Assembly: GCA_009774375.1 (NCBI GenBank)
Contig: VSNO01000028.1
Coordinates: 1-31,786, forward strand
Origin: Lachnospiraceae bacterium
GTDB lineage: Bacteria > Bacillota > Clostridia > Lachnospirales > Lachnospiraceae
Direction: 5' to 3'
Length of the DNA stretch: 31,786 nt
A program made the translations under genes and the position numbers. Shown here one piece after another: positions 21,982-30,948 of the stretch. Under the pieces are notes generated by a model. That model was not told the origin of the DNA, did not search any database, and saw only the letters and a list, made by a program, of their open reading frames with translations. Within the stretch, counting starts at the first letter, position 1. Each line of letters opens with the position of its first letter.

Positions 21982-24206
21982 GTGAACGAAAAGTGGAATT
22001 GTTGGCGCCTGCCGGTAATTTTGCCTGCTTTCAGGCAGCAATAAATGCCGGGGCCGATGCGGTGTACCTTGGCGGGGAGCAGTACGGCGCGCGCGCATAC
22101 GCGGGGAATTTTTCGTCTGAGGAGATCATCAAGGCACTGCGTACTGCTCATCTGTTTGGCAGAAGGATCTATCTGACTGTCAACACGCTTGTGAAGGAAA
22201 GTGAATTTGGCTCCCTGATCCCATATGTCAGGCCGCTATATGATGCAGGGCTGGACGGCGTGATCGTCCAGGATATCGGTGTACTGAAATGTCTGCAGGA
22301 AAGTTTCCCCGGATTAGAGCTTCATGCAAGCACCCAGATGGCCATCACAGGTGTTTACGGGGCAGCATATCTGAAAAAGCTTGGCGTCTGCCGCATCGTG
22401 CCTGCGAGAGAGCTATCGCTTGATGAGATCAGGGATATCAGGGAGAGAACCGGTCTGGAGGTCGAGTGCTTTATCCATGGCGCCATGTGTTATGCGTATT
22501 CGGGACAGTGCCTTTTCAGTTCCATTCTGGGAGGGAGAAGCGGGAATCGCGGACGCTGTGCAGGGCCGTGCAGGCTCCCCTATGCTGACAGGAAGAACCG
22601 GGTTCAATACCCGCTCAGCTTAAAGGATATGTACACACTTCCGATGCTGCCGGAGCTGATACAGGCCGGCATTGATTCTTTCAAGATCGAGGGCCGCATG
22701 AAAAGTCCCGAATATGTCGCTGGCGTCACGGCTGTGTATCGAAAGTACATTGATCTGTATCTGGAAGAACCCGAAAAGGTTTATGAGGTTGACCAGAAGG
22801 ATGAACAGGCCATACGGCAGCTGTATATACGATCTGATATCTGTAATGGATATTATCAGAGACACAATGACAGGTCGATGGTTACATTGAAGGAACCCGG
22901 ATATTCGGGAAATGCCCCGGATGTTTTAAGAGATATCCAGGAGCGGTTTATCTCACAGAACAAGCTTCTGCCTGTTGCCGGATCTGCGCGGATCTGCGCG
23001 GGGGAACCGGCGGAGCTGACACTCGTGTATGACAGTGTATCCGTGACAGTGACCGGAGAGACAGCAAGTCCGGCACTGAACAGACCGCTGGACGAGACGA
23101 ATATTTCAAGGAAACTCGGAAAACTTGGAGATACTGGTTTTGTGTTCTCTGATCTGACAGTCGATACGGACGGTGCTTCGTTTATGCCTGTAAAAGCGCT
23201 GAACGAACTGCGCCGCAGAGCCGTGGCTGAATTAGAATCAGAGATATTAAAGCGGAATGATCTCACGCGCAGGCGTTTGTGTTCAGCTCCGCAGCAAACA
23301 GATGTTTCTTTTTGCCGGAAAAGGCAGGAGCCGAAAAATGCTGCCCTGTCTGCAGCAGGGCAGCCTGACAAGAAAGTGAACGAACTCTGTGTATATGTAA
23401 CAACATACGGACAGCTTTTGACTGCCAATACCTTTTCCGGGATACACAGGCTCTATGTGGATGCGGATCTGTTTTTGCGGGAGAGCGCAGTCCGGCAGTC
23501 GCTGCTGCCGGACAGGGAGTATTTTCTTGTGCTGCCTCATATATTTCGGAAAAGAACCTACAGATATCTGTCATCCTACGAAAAACTTTTGGACAGTGGG
23601 ATTTTTGCAGGTGTCATGATCAGGAATTTCGAGGAGTTAGAATGGCTGCATGAGATTGGCTTTGCAGGAAGGATCGAGTCGGACTATACTATTTATGCGT
23701 GGAATAATGCAGCGCTGGCGTTTCTGTCCGGTCAGCTGGACTGTGTTACCCTTCCTTTGGAACTCAACCGGAAAGAGCTGAGGGTGCTTTCCACAGATCG
23801 CGATATCTGCTTTGTGTTATATGGATATATTCCCCTGATGTACTCGGCGAACTGTGTCAGAAAGACACTGGAGCACTGTATAAATGAAACCGGATCTGCA
23901 GATAATAAGTATTATTTGACAGACCGCTATCAAAATGTATTCACTGTGACACAGAATTGTATTCACTGTTACAATATTTTGTACAATACGGTGCCGTTAT
24001 CCCTTCATGGACAGCTTGAAGGGATCTTAAAGAAAGACTATCGTAAGCTGCGGCTTGATTTTTCCATTGAAAATGAGACACAGACGAGAGCTGTGATCAG
24101 TTATTATATTGGTCTGATGACAGGGATTCCTTGTGGGAAGGCTTCTTCTGAAACATTCCCTTATAAAGAATATACAAATGGACATTATAGGCGTGGAGTA
24201 GAGTAG
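21978..24206 (+). CDS. U32 peptidase family protein, RlhA-like RNA hydroxylation enzyme
   Basis: A 742-residue protein. The N-terminal U32 domain (about 1-300) starts ELLAPAGNFACFQAAINAGADAV in part and contains the family signature around ECFIHGAMCYAYSGQC. The cysteines at 164, 171, 178, 194 and 198 are candidates for Fe-S binding. A DUF3656-type segment (about 370-445, DETNISRKLGKLGDTGF) and a long C-terminal part follow, as in RlhA (YdcP) of E. coli, which makes 5-hydroxycytidine in 23S rRNA. TrhP relatives that act on tRNA U34 are shorter. The role here is inferred from domain layout; proteolysis is unlikely. It overlaps zapA by four bases and ends one base before the fusion gene. Confidence 0.82.
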   Translation: MSERKVELLAPAGNFACFQAAINAGADAVYLGGEQYGARAYAGNFSSEEIIKALRTAHLFGRRIYLTVNTLVKESEFGSLIPYVRPLYDAGLDGVIVQDIGVLKCLQESFPGLELHASTQMAITGVYGAAYLKKLGVCRIVPARELSLDEIRDIRERTGLEVECFIHGAMCYAYSGQCLFSSILGGRSGNRGRCAGPCRLPYADRKNRVQYPLSLKDMYTLPMLPELIQAGIDSFKIEGRMKSPEYVAGVTAVYRKYIDLYLEEPEKVYEVDQKDEQAIRQLYIRSDICNGYYQRHNDRSMVTLKEPGYSGNAPDVLRDIQERFISQNKLLPVAGSARICAGEPAELTLVYDSVSVTVTGETASPALNRPLDETNISRKLGKLGDTGFVFSDLTVDTDGASFMPVKALNELRRRAVAELESEILKRNDLTRRRLCSAPQQTDVSFCRKRQEPKNAALSAAGQPDKKVNELCVYVTTYGQLLTANTFSGIHRLYVDADLFLRESAVRQSLLPDREYFLVLPHIFRKRTYRYLSSYEKLLDSGIFAGVMIRNFEELEWLHEIGFAGRIESDYTIYAWNNAALAFLSGQLDCVTLPLELNRKELRVLSTDRDICFVLYGYIPLMYSANCVRKTLEHCINETGSADNKYYLTDRYQNVFTVTQNCIHCYNILYNTVPLSLHGQLEGILKKDYRKLRLDFSIENETQTRAVISYYIGLMTGIPCGKASSETFPYKEYTNGHYRRGVE

Positions 24207-24207
24207 A

Positions 24208-26985
24208 ATGCTTAGAGCAGTAATTGAATTGTCAAAATATATCCTGGTGGTCAATATTCTGTTGTACACATTGACCAGTTTTATCGTCCTTCGACGCGAT
24301 GACAGAGAACGCAAAGGATTTATTTTTGTTCTTCAGTATCTGATGATTTTTATAAACCACATGACTGGCAGCCTTGTGCTGCTGTCGTCGAGAAAAGATT
24401 TTACATACCTTTTCCTGCCTCTTTTTCAGATGATAACCGTGTTTGCTTTCCTGGTGCTGATGCGCGCGATCTATCCGAGGGCTGACAGGCTGATCCAGAA
24501 CCACATCGCGCTTCTTTTATCTGTCAGTTTTGTGATCCTGACGCGGATATCCCTGACACGGTCCATACGTCAGTTTACGATCGTGGCGATATCACTCGTG
24601 ACCGCATTGATCATTCCTGCTTTCATCAAATATATCAGGATCCTGAAAAGCTGCGAGTATCTTTTTGCGGCGGCTGGTATATTGATATTGGGAGCAGTAC
24701 TGATCAGCGGAAGCATCACGAACGGCTCCAAATTATCTTTTTCTATCATGGGGATGTCCTTTCAGCCGTCAGAGTTTGTGAAGATCATCTATGTACTTTT
24801 TCTGGCAGCGATCCTGTCGAAAGCGGAGCGTTTTATTTATATTGTGATCTCTGCGGTGCTGGCGGCAGTTCACGTACTGTTCCTTGTCGCGTCCAAGGAT
24901 CTGGGAAGTGCATTGATCTATTTTATCACTTACATCATTCTCCTGTTTGTTGCCACACGTAAGTTCCGCTATCTGATCCTTGGCCTGGCAGGAGGTTCCG
25001 CGGCGGCATATGTCTCTTATTTTATGTTTTCTCATGTGCGCGTGCGCGTGGCGGCATGGCTTGATCCGTGGAACGATATCAATGCCACGGGATATCAGAT
25101 CGCCCAGTCACTGTTTGGTATCGGGACAGGCGGGTGGTTCGGCATGGGGATAGACGCCGGCATGCCGGGCTCCATACCGTATGTGGAGCAGGATTTTATC
25201 TTTTCGGCGATCTGTGAAGAATTCGGTCTCCTTTTTGGGATCTGCCTGATCGCAGTCTGTGTGAACCTGTTTTTGGAGATCGTCCATATAGCGCATTCCT
25301 GCCATGATCCTTTTATGAAATACGCAGCCTTTGGATTGGGGATCATTTATATCGTACAGCTGTTTCTGACGATCGGAGGAAACAGCAAATTCATACCGCT
25401 CACAGGTGTGACGCTGCCCCTGATCAGCTACGGTGGGAGCTCGGTGCTTGCCTCGCTGATCATGTTCTCGATCGTCCAGGGCTTCTATATGAACAACGAT
25501 CTGTATTATGAGGAGGATTATGATGGCTATGACAGCGGTGAATACGCGGAGGATGCCGGTTGGGACGATTACGCGCCGGCTCCAGGCATGCCCCGCCTTC
25601 ACATGAATATTGCCGCCGCCGCGTTTGTGGGATTGTTTGCCGCGATCAGCGGATATCTGATACATTATGTGTATTTTGACAGTCCGCAGGTGATCAACAA
25701 TTCTTACAATGCGAAGCGTCAGGATATTGTGGCGGCGAAGACGATACGGGGGGATATCCTCTCAGCGGATGGACAGGTATTGGCCACGACGCTGTCGGAC
25801 ACGGATGAGCGATATTATCCTTTTGGTGAAGTTTTCGCACACGCAGTCGGCTATGCTTCCCACGGAAGGATGGGGGTGGAACAGGAGGCAAATATGTTTC
25901 TTGTGTCCTCCAATATCTCCCTGGGCAGCAAGCTGCAGAATGATCTGGCAGATGAGAAACACATGGGAAATACGGTTGTCACTACATTTGACACGAAACT
26001 GCAGAAAATAGCGTACGATGCCCTTGGAGTGTACAGCGGCGCTGTCATCGTGACAGAGCCGTCAACCGGGCGGATTCTTGCAATGGTATCGAAACCGGAT
26101 TTTGATCCCAATATGATCAGCCTGATCTGGGATGAGCTTCTGGCTGACACCTCAAGCTCCGTGCTGCTCAACAGGGTCACTCAGGGATTGTATCCGCCAG
26201 GATCAACGTTCAAAATTCTTACGGCCCTGGAATATATACGGGAAAATCCGGAGAACTACGACGATTATCATTTTCAATGTACAGGAAAATTTACAAACGG
26301 TGCGGATGTGATCAACTGTTTTCATGGAACGAACCACGGAAGCGTTGATTTCACGAAATCTTTTGCGAAATCCTGCAATTCGTCCTTTGCCAACATCGGG
26401 CTTTCGCTTGACCGGAACCGATTTGCGCAGACGCTTGACAGTCTGTATTTCGGCAGTGATCTGCCGGTTGACTTTCCGGCAAATGTCAGCCGTATCTCCG
26501 ATGACATCTCAGACAGCGACAGCGTGATGCTCCAGACAGTGATCGGACAGGGCACGACGCAGATGACGCCGATCCAGATCGCCATGGTCACTGCCATGAT
26601 CGCGAATGACGGTGAGATGATGGCGCCGTACATGATCGACCGCGTTGAGACTTCAGATGGTGATGTGGTGAAAAGCTATTCCCCGGCATCCCTGGGACAG
26701 CTGATCACAGAACAGGAGGCTGCCATACTGCAGGAAGTGATGGCGGCGGTAGTACAGGACGGTACGGCCACCCGCCTGATCAGCGAAGGATACAGTGCCG
26801 CAGGCAAGACAGGCTCGGCGGAGTACAATTCCGCTTCCGATTCCCACGCATGGTTTACCGGTTATACTTATGATACAGAAAACCCGCTTCAGATAACTGT
26901 TATCCTCGAGGGAGCCGGAAGCGGCGGGGAGTTTGCGGTTCCGATGGCCAGAAGGATACTGGATCAGTATTACAGTCTGAACTGA
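24208..26985 (+). CDS. Fused SEDS glycosyltransferase (FtsW/RodA/SpoVE) and class B penicillin-binding transpeptidase
   Basis: One 925-residue reading frame with both enzymes of a cell-wall synthase pair. Residues 1-430 form a polytopic SEDS domain that polymerises lipid II. The motif QDFIFSAICEEFG places the catalytic Asp at 329, and SYGGSSVLASL follows. An acidic linker (about 432-465, rich in Asp, Glu, Tyr and Gly) leads to a new membrane span (about 470-492). A short pedestal region with RGDILSADGQVLA and GVEQ is followed by the transpeptidase, with nucleophile Ser666 in PPGSTFKI, SCN at 722-724 and KTG at 867-869. The pedestal is shorter than in FtsI or PBP2. No frameshift or internal stop is seen. 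It starts one base after the U32 gene with GGAG upstream. It probably acts in division or sporulation septum wall synthesis; elongation is the alternative. Confidence 0.93.
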   Translation: MLRAVIELSKYILVVNILLYTLTSFIVLRRDDRERKGFIFVLQYLMIFINHMTGSLVLLSSRKDFTYLFLPLFQMITVFAFLVLMRAIYPRADRLIQNHIALLLSVSFVILTRISLTRSIRQFTIVAISLVTALIIPAFIKYIRILKSCEYLFAAAGILILGAVLISGSITNGSKLSFSIMGMSFQPSEFVKIIYVLFLAAILSKAERFIYIVISAVLAAVHVLFLVASKDLGSALIYFITYIILLFVATRKFRYLILGLAGGSAAAYVSYFMFSHVRVRVAAWLDPWNDINATGYQIAQSLFGIGTGGWFGMGIDAGMPGSIPYVEQDFIFSAICEEFGLLFGICLIAVCVNLFLEIVHIAHSCHDPFMKYAAFGLGIIYIVQLFLTIGGNSKFIPLTGVTLPLISYGGSSVLASLIMFSIVQGFYMNNDLYYEEDYDGYDSGEYAEDAGWDDYAPAPGMPRLHMNIAAAAFVGLFAAISGYLIHYVYFDSPQVINNSYNAKRQDIVAAKTIRGDILSADGQVLATTLSDTDERYYPFGEVFAHAVGYASHGRMGVEQEANMFLVSSNISLGSKLQNDLADEKHMGNTVVTTFDTKLQKIAYDALGVYSGAVIVTEPSTGRILAMVSKPDFDPNMISLIWDELLADTSSSVLLNRVTQGLYPPGSTFKILTALEYIRENPENYDDYHFQCTGKFTNGADVINCFHGTNHGSVDFTKSFAKSCNSSFANIGLSLDRNRFAQTLDSLYFGSDLPVDFPANVSRISDDISDSDSVMLQTVIGQGTTQMTPIQIAMVTAMIANDGEMMAPYMIDRVETSDGDVVKSYSPASLGQLITEQEAAILQEVMAAVVQDGTATRLISEGYSAAGKTGSAEYNSASDSHAWFTGYTYDTENPLQITVILEGAGSGGEFAVPMARRILDQYYSLN

Positions 26986-27009
26986 TGCTTTTTCTGCCCT
27001 GCATAAAAA

Positions 27010-27049
27010 TTCGCAAAATTATGAAGAATACTTTGTAATTTTTTGCGAA
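27010..27049. terminator. Hairpin between the fusion gene and the CheX-like gene
   Basis: TTCGCAAAATTA (27010-27021) pairs with TAATTTTTTGCGAA (27036-27049), with a two-base bulge. On the plus strand the T-run is inside the 3' arm; on the minus strand the stem is followed by TTTTTATGCA. It probably ends the fusion gene transcript. Confidence 0.6.
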
Positions 27050-27101
27050 AAGGTGTATATTAGTATTAGATATAATTTTAATGGTAGAAGGGAGCCGAAA
27101 A

Positions 27102-27974
27102 ATGATTAACCGCTTATTTGGAAATTATCTGGTAGAAAAGCAAATATTGTCGCAGGATCAGCTTGATGATCTGCTTCCGGTCCGGAAAGAGTTTAAGGCT
27201 GAGGTTGCGACGATAGCAGTTATCAATAAAGTTCTTTCGCCGACAGCTGCGCGGAATCTTTTGGAACAGATCGACCAGGGCAATGAACGCTTTGGCGATG
27301 CGGCTATCGAAGCTGGTTATCTCAGCGATGAAAAACTGGATGAGATATTGGGGTATCAGACAAACAATTTTATGAAATTTGTTCAAAATCTCCTGGACGG
27401 AGGGATGTTCAGCCTGGATCAGATCAATCCTTTTCTGGACGAGTTTCAACAGCTCGGAGGTTACAGCGATGCCCAGATCAGTTCTCTGATCCATGATGAT
27501 CTCGGAGAGTGCATCAATATTTTTGTTCCGGTAAGATCAGAACAGCTTAAAGAATTTACGCTTACACTTGTTCAGACACTGCGCCGGTTGATCGACAGCG
27601 ATACATACCTGGATAAAGCTTATACTGCCCGTTCCCTCCAGCTGGACAAATATGCCTGCCAGATGGTTGCCGGAGATATGCATATGAAAGTATACATCAG
27701 CGCACCGGATGATAACCTGCTTGCTATTGCCAATTATTTTACAGAGGATACATATGACGCGGTGGACGAGGATGCCCTGGACAATGTCGGAGAGTTTATC
27801 AACTGTGTGAACGGTCTGTTTGCCACAAATCTGAGCTACGATGATATCACGATCGATATGAATTCGCCGGAATATTCCATGGACGGGCCTTTTATCAGCA
27901 ACGAGAATCTGTATGTCCTCCCGATTCATGCCAACGGCTGCAGTTTCAGGGCGATATTAGAAGTATATGAATAG
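27102..27974 (+). CDS. CheX-like protein with an N-terminal MshEN-like region
   Basis: A 290-residue soluble protein. The C-terminal half (about 145-290) matches the CheC/CheX phosphatase family. Its key pattern E-x2-N is Glu231 and Asn234 in NVGEFINCVNG, the residues that position water for CheY-phosphate hydrolysis. The N-terminal half has two similar segments, residues 5-28 and 63-86. The second fits the MshEN c-di-GMP motif RLGxxhhxxGhhxxxxLxxxLxxQ at Arg63, Gly65, Gly72, Leu79, Leu83 and Gln86; the first is degenerate. ATG 27102 with AAGGGAG is used. A CheY receiver follows 43 bases on and is the likely partner. No other chemotaxis genes are in the window, so the pair may serve another output. 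TATAAT (27071-27076) is a likely -10. Confidence 0.75.
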   Translation: MINRLFGNYLVEKQILSQDQLDDLLPVRKEFKAEVATIAVINKVLSPTAARNLLEQIDQGNERFGDAAIEAGYLSDEKLDEILGYQTNNFMKFVQNLLDGGMFSLDQINPFLDEFQQLGGYSDAQISSLIHDDLGECINIFVPVRSEQLKEFTLTLVQTLRRLIDSDTYLDKAYTARSLQLDKYACQMVAGDMHMKVYISAPDDNLLAIANYFTEDTYDAVDEDALDNVGEFINCVNGLFATNLSYDDITIDMNSPEYSMDGPFISNENLYVLPIHANGCSFRAILEVYE

Positions 27975-28017
27975 GTATGCTTTTCAAAATATAAGAAGAG
28001 TTTAAGGAGATTAAGAA

Positions 28018-28374
28018 ATGAGTACTGTTTTGATAGTTGACGATTCCAAGACATCGAGATATATGCTTCGCCATATTCTTGTAGAAAATGGCTATGAGGT
28101 AGTTGCTGAGGCTGAAAACGGACAGGAGGGGTATGACAAATACTGCGAGCTGGAACCGGATTTTGTGACACTCGACATCACGATGCCTGTGATGGACGGC
28201 ATCGAGACTCTTGTCAAGATCAAAGAATTCGATGAGGAAGCCAAGGTGATCATGGTGACGGCATCTGGTCAGAAGAATAAGATGCTCGATGCCATCAAGC
28301 TTGGCGCGGCGGATTTTGTGACAAAGCCCTATGAGACCAATCAGATCATAAGCATTATGGACAGTATGAAATAA
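28018..28374 (+). CDS. Stand-alone CheY-like response regulator receiver
   Basis: A 118-residue single receiver domain without an output domain. The acidic pocket is Asp8/Asp9, the phosphoacceptor is Asp53 (TLDITMPVMDG), and the switch and lysine residues are Thr81 (VTASG) and Lys103 (TKPYE). AAGGAG lies before the ATG. It follows the CheX-like gene, which could dephosphorylate it. No histidine kinase is adjacent, so its phosphate donor lies elsewhere. Confidence 0.93.
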   Translation: MSTVLIVDDSKTSRYMLRHILVENGYEVVAEAENGQEGYDKYCELEPDFVTLDITMPVMDGIETLVKIKEFDEEAKVIMVTASGQKNKMLDAIKLGAADFVTKPYETNQIISIMDSMK

Positions 28375-28403
28375 AATATGCGCACCATACAGGAGGAAAC
28401 AGC

Positions 28404-28859
28404 ATGATTCAAGCGACTAGCTGTGGTGGCGTAGTTATTTTCAGAGGGAAGATTTTACTTTTATACAAAAATTTCAAGAACAGGTATGAGGGGTGGGTTC
28501 TGCCCAAAGGCACCGTCGAAACCGGTGAGAAGCATGTGGAGACTGCTCTGCGTGAAGTGTTTGAGGAATCAGGCGTGAAGGCAACTGTCATGAAATATAT
28601 CGGAAAAAGTGAATACACCTTCAATGTGCCGCAGGATATCGTAGAAAAAGAAGTCCATTGGTATCTGATGATGGCGGATAATTATTACAGCAAGCCACAG
28701 CGCGAAGAATTTTTTGTTGATTCAGGATATTACAAGTACCATGAGGCGTATCATCTGCTCAAATTCTCGAACGAGAAACAGATTTTGGAACAGGCGTATC
28801 AGGAATATCTGGATCTTCGGAAAAATAAACAATGGATAAAACCACGCAAGACATTTTAA
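28404..28859 (+). CDS. Nudix hydrolase
   Basis: A 151-residue pyrophosphohydrolase. The Nudix box GTVETGEKHVE then TALREVFEESGV matches G-x5-E-x7-R-E-h-x-E-E-x-G-h exactly. The start MIQATSCGGVVIFRGKILLLYKN and LPKG before the box resemble diadenosine-polyphosphate or NUDT2-like hydrolases. An AGGAGG site precedes the ATG, and the gene is 29 bases after the receiver, probably in the same transcript. The substrate is not determined by sequence. Confidence 0.9.
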   Translation: MIQATSCGGVVIFRGKILLLYKNFKNRYEGWVLPKGTVETGEKHVETALREVFEESGVKATVMKYIGKSEYTFNVPQDIVEKEVHWYLMMADNYYSKPQREEFFVDSGYYKYHEAYHLLKFSNEKQILEQAYQEYLDLRKNKQWIKPRKTF

Positions 28860-28900
28860 AAACATCTATAAAGGGGGTCGACTCTGGCCTTCTTTTTGGT

Positions 28901-28929
28901 TTGAAAAATATGGAATCTTATGTTAGAAT
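28901..28929 (+). promoter_or_regulatory. Promoter upstream of the 106-residue gene
   Basis: TTGAAA (28901-28906), 17 bases and TAGAAT (28924-28929), with TG one base before the -10, make a good sigma-A promoter for 28973 onward. Confidence 0.65.
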
Positions 28930-28972
28930 AGTCTTTGATCATAGAAAACCTGTATTGTAGGATTGGAGAGCA

Positions 28973-29293
28973 GTGATAAGGATGCGTTTTAGCAGAAAAT
29001 TATATATCAGCCCGTCTCTGGATAAGAAATGTGGTAAAGTCAAATGGAAACTCAGAACAGGCAGACCGCAGCCCGCGATTTATGTCATCGCCCTTGCGAG
29101 AAATAACGATCTGCTCGAAATCTATCACAGTGCGATGCTCAGACAGAAATATTATAAAAAAAAGGAGAATGCCCCATATATTGTCGGGATCGCTGTGGGG
29201 TATGGCGGAGCAGTCGATCTGGTTATGGAAATCATACAGGATGTTTTGCGTGAGACAGGAGCTTACGACGTAAAAGCCCATTTCGCAAAATAG
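28973..29293 (+). CDS. Small basic protein of unknown function
   Basis: A 106-residue protein (GTG start with GGAG just upstream; ATG 28982 is the alternative). It is basic in the first 35 residues and alternates strand and helix: PAIYVIALARNNDLLEIYHS, then YIVGIAVGYGGAVDLVMEII. No signal peptide or known motif is recognised. The clear promoter, clean ribosome site and codon use like its neighbours support a real gene. It is followed after 24 bases by the DUF2953 gene, so it may be part of the ytf-like sporulation unit. Confidence 0.65.
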   Translation: MIRMRFSRKLYISPSLDKKCGKVKWKLRTGRPQPAIYVIALARNNDLLEIYHSAMLRQKYYKKKENAPYIVGIAVGYGGAVDLVMEIIQDVLRETGAYDVKAHFAK

Positions 29294-29317
29294 TTGTTCA
29301 ATCATTAAGGGGAGCGT

Positions 29318-30307
29318 ATGTTATCAATACTATTAACTGTTTTGAAAATGATCGGTATCACAGTTCTGGTCATTCTCGGGCTCATTTTGTTCATATTGCT
29401 GTTGATCCTGTTTGTGCCGGTCAGGTACCGTGGAAATGGCAGTTACATGGAAGATTCGTTTGCGGTAAGGCTGCGTGTGTCGTGGCTTTGGCACTTGCTG
29501 ACAGTGAGGGGAGAGTATCAGAAGGATCAGGAGCTCCACATTTATCTGAAGATATTAGGGATAACAGTCTATGACAACCTGAAAAAGAACGCTGACAGAA
29601 AACGGAATAAAAAAGCGAGATCAACGAAAACTAAATCAGGGAAGACTGGTGAGATCCAGGCGGCTTCGTCAGAAACGGTAATGCCGGAAGCCGCGGCGTC
29701 GACGGACTCCTGGCCTGATCCAGGCGGCATCGTTCAGGAAGACCGGGAATCTGACGGGGATCGTCCGACCGGAGCAGAGAAGACCGTAAATGACGTCATC
29801 CTGGATGAGTTGGATGAAAATTGTGCAAAAAAGCCTGGAATTGTCCAAAAAATTAAGAATTTTTTAATAAACTTTGTAAATTTTTTCAAAAATATCAAGT
29901 TCACATTCCACAAAGTTTGTGATACAATAGTGAGGATAAAGGACAGTATAGATTATTATCTGAAAGTGTTACAGCTTGACAGCACTAAGCGTGCATTTTC
30001 AGCCTGCCGCAGGCAGCTGGTGCGTGTTCTGGGAAAGATATCCCCGCGAAAATACCGGATAAATCTTCATCTTGGTTTTGAGGATCCGGCCGTGATGGGA
30101 GAAGTCCTCGCTGTATGGGGGATGCTCTATCCCCTGCATCAGGGAAATATCGATCTGCAGCCGGAATTTGGGCAGTCTGTCATCGAAGGTGATTTTTCTT
30201 TTCAGGGACTTGTCAGTGTATTTGTATTTGTACGTACTGCATGTATCCTGTTTTTTGACAGGGATATCAGGCAGTTGATCAAACGATTGAAACGCAGTGA
30301 AATTTGA
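29318..30307 (+). CDS. DUF2953 membrane protein (YtfI-like)
   Basis: A 329-residue protein with an N-terminal membrane segment (about 8-32) and the DUF2953 strand pattern after it (VPVRYRGNGSYMEDSFAVRL). A low-complexity charged linker (about 90-175) and a C-terminal part with INLHLGFEDPAVMGEVLAVW, typical of the family, follow. In Bacillus ytfI (DUF2953) precedes ytfJ as here, which supports the assignment. AAGGGGAG lies before the ATG. The end overlaps a possible upstream in-frame start of the next gene, but the real start is 15 bases on. The role is presumed sporulation-related from the neighbour only. Confidence 0.8.
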   Translation: MLSILLTVLKMIGITVLVILGLILFILLLILFVPVRYRGNGSYMEDSFAVRLRVSWLWHLLTVRGEYQKDQELHIYLKILGITVYDNLKKNADRKRNKKARSTKTKSGKTGEIQAASSETVMPEAAASTDSWPDPGGIVQEDRESDGDRPTGAEKTVNDVILDELDENCAKKPGIVQKIKNFLINFVNFFKNIKFTFHKVCDTIVRIKDSIDYYLKVLQLDSTKRAFSACRRQLVRVLGKISPRKYRINLHLGFEDPAVMGEVLAVWGMLYPLHQGNIDLQPEFGQSVIEGDFSFQGLVSVFVFVRTACILFFDRDIRQLIKRLKRSEI

Positions 30308-30321
30308 TTTGGAGGTATAGG

Positions 30322-30708
30322 ATGTCTGATAACAGTTTTAACGAAGTAGTAAATTCCATGATGCAGGGAATGGAAAGCTTTCTCTCATCCAAGACGGTGG
30401 TCGGGGAGCCGACGCGGGCAGGAGATGCGACGATCATACCCCTGGTGGATGTGACATTTGGTGTTGGAGCAGGCGCCTCTGCCCAGGAGAAGAAGAACGG
30501 CGGAGCCGGCGGCATGACTGGAAAAATGTCTCCCAGCGCAGTGCTTGTCGTCAAAGACGGCCAGGTGCGGCTTGTCAATATCAAGAACCAGGATACCGTC
30601 AACAAGATCATCGACATGGTGCCTGATCTGATCGACCGCTTTACTTCCAGGAATGACATGCCCAGTGATGACGAGGTGGTCAGTACCGCCTTTCCAGAGA
30701 ACAAATAG
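30322..30708 (+). CDS. ytfJ: GerW/YtfJ-family sporulation protein
   Basis: A 128-residue protein with the family core VVGEPTRAGDATIIPLVDVTFGVGAGA in shortened description: VVGEP, then TIIPL, then FGVGAG, and SPSAVLVVKDGQVRLVNI near residue 72. In Bacillus it is made in the forespore and is needed for germination through one receptor route. GGAGG lies six bases before ATG 30322. It follows DUF2953 with 14 bases between, the same order as ytfI-ytfJ. It suggests a spore-forming ancestry for the organism. Confidence 0.9.
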   Translation: MSDNSFNEVVNSMMQGMESFLSSKTVVGEPTRAGDATIIPLVDVTFGVGAGASAQEKKNGGAGGMTGKMSPSAVLVVKDGQVRLVNIKNQDTVNKIIDMVPDLIDRFTSRNDMPSDDEVVSTAFPENK

Positions 30709-30767
30709 GGAAATAAATAGGATACACTGCGCATATAATAAATAAAGATATGCCGGGGTGTAAGTTT

Positions 30768-30908
30768 ATGCGCAAACTTGTAGGTTATACCTTGTTTTGG
30801 ATTGCGTTCGGCATGCTCTTTATGCTGGTGATCGGCAATACATGGATCGGGCTGATACTTATTGCGATCTTCATTATTTCAGGGTATTTTCTATTTGACT
30901 GTAAATAA
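30768..30908 (+). CDS. 46-residue membrane protein, unknown
   Basis: Two membrane spans fill the protein: about residues 5-22 (VGYTLFWIAFGMLFMLVI) and 26-43 (WIGLILIAIFIISGYFLF), with a basic N-terminus (MRK) and a short DCK tail. GGGGTG lies eight bases before the ATG, and TATAAT (30734-30739) is a possible -10. The composition and ribosome site make it credible despite its size. It resembles the many short two-span proteins of Firmicutes, whose roles are unknown. Confidence 0.65.
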   Translation: MRKLVGYTLFWIAFGMLFMLVIGNTWIGLILIAIFIISGYFLFDCK

Positions 30909-30948
30909 GGGTGACACAGTTTTATGTACTAAGAGGGAGTAGACCAAT

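Noticed and set aside
28871..28900. Possible terminator after the Nudix gene (AAGG...CCTTCTTTTT)
   Set aside because: Only about four base pairs with a large loop; too weak to call although a T-run follows.
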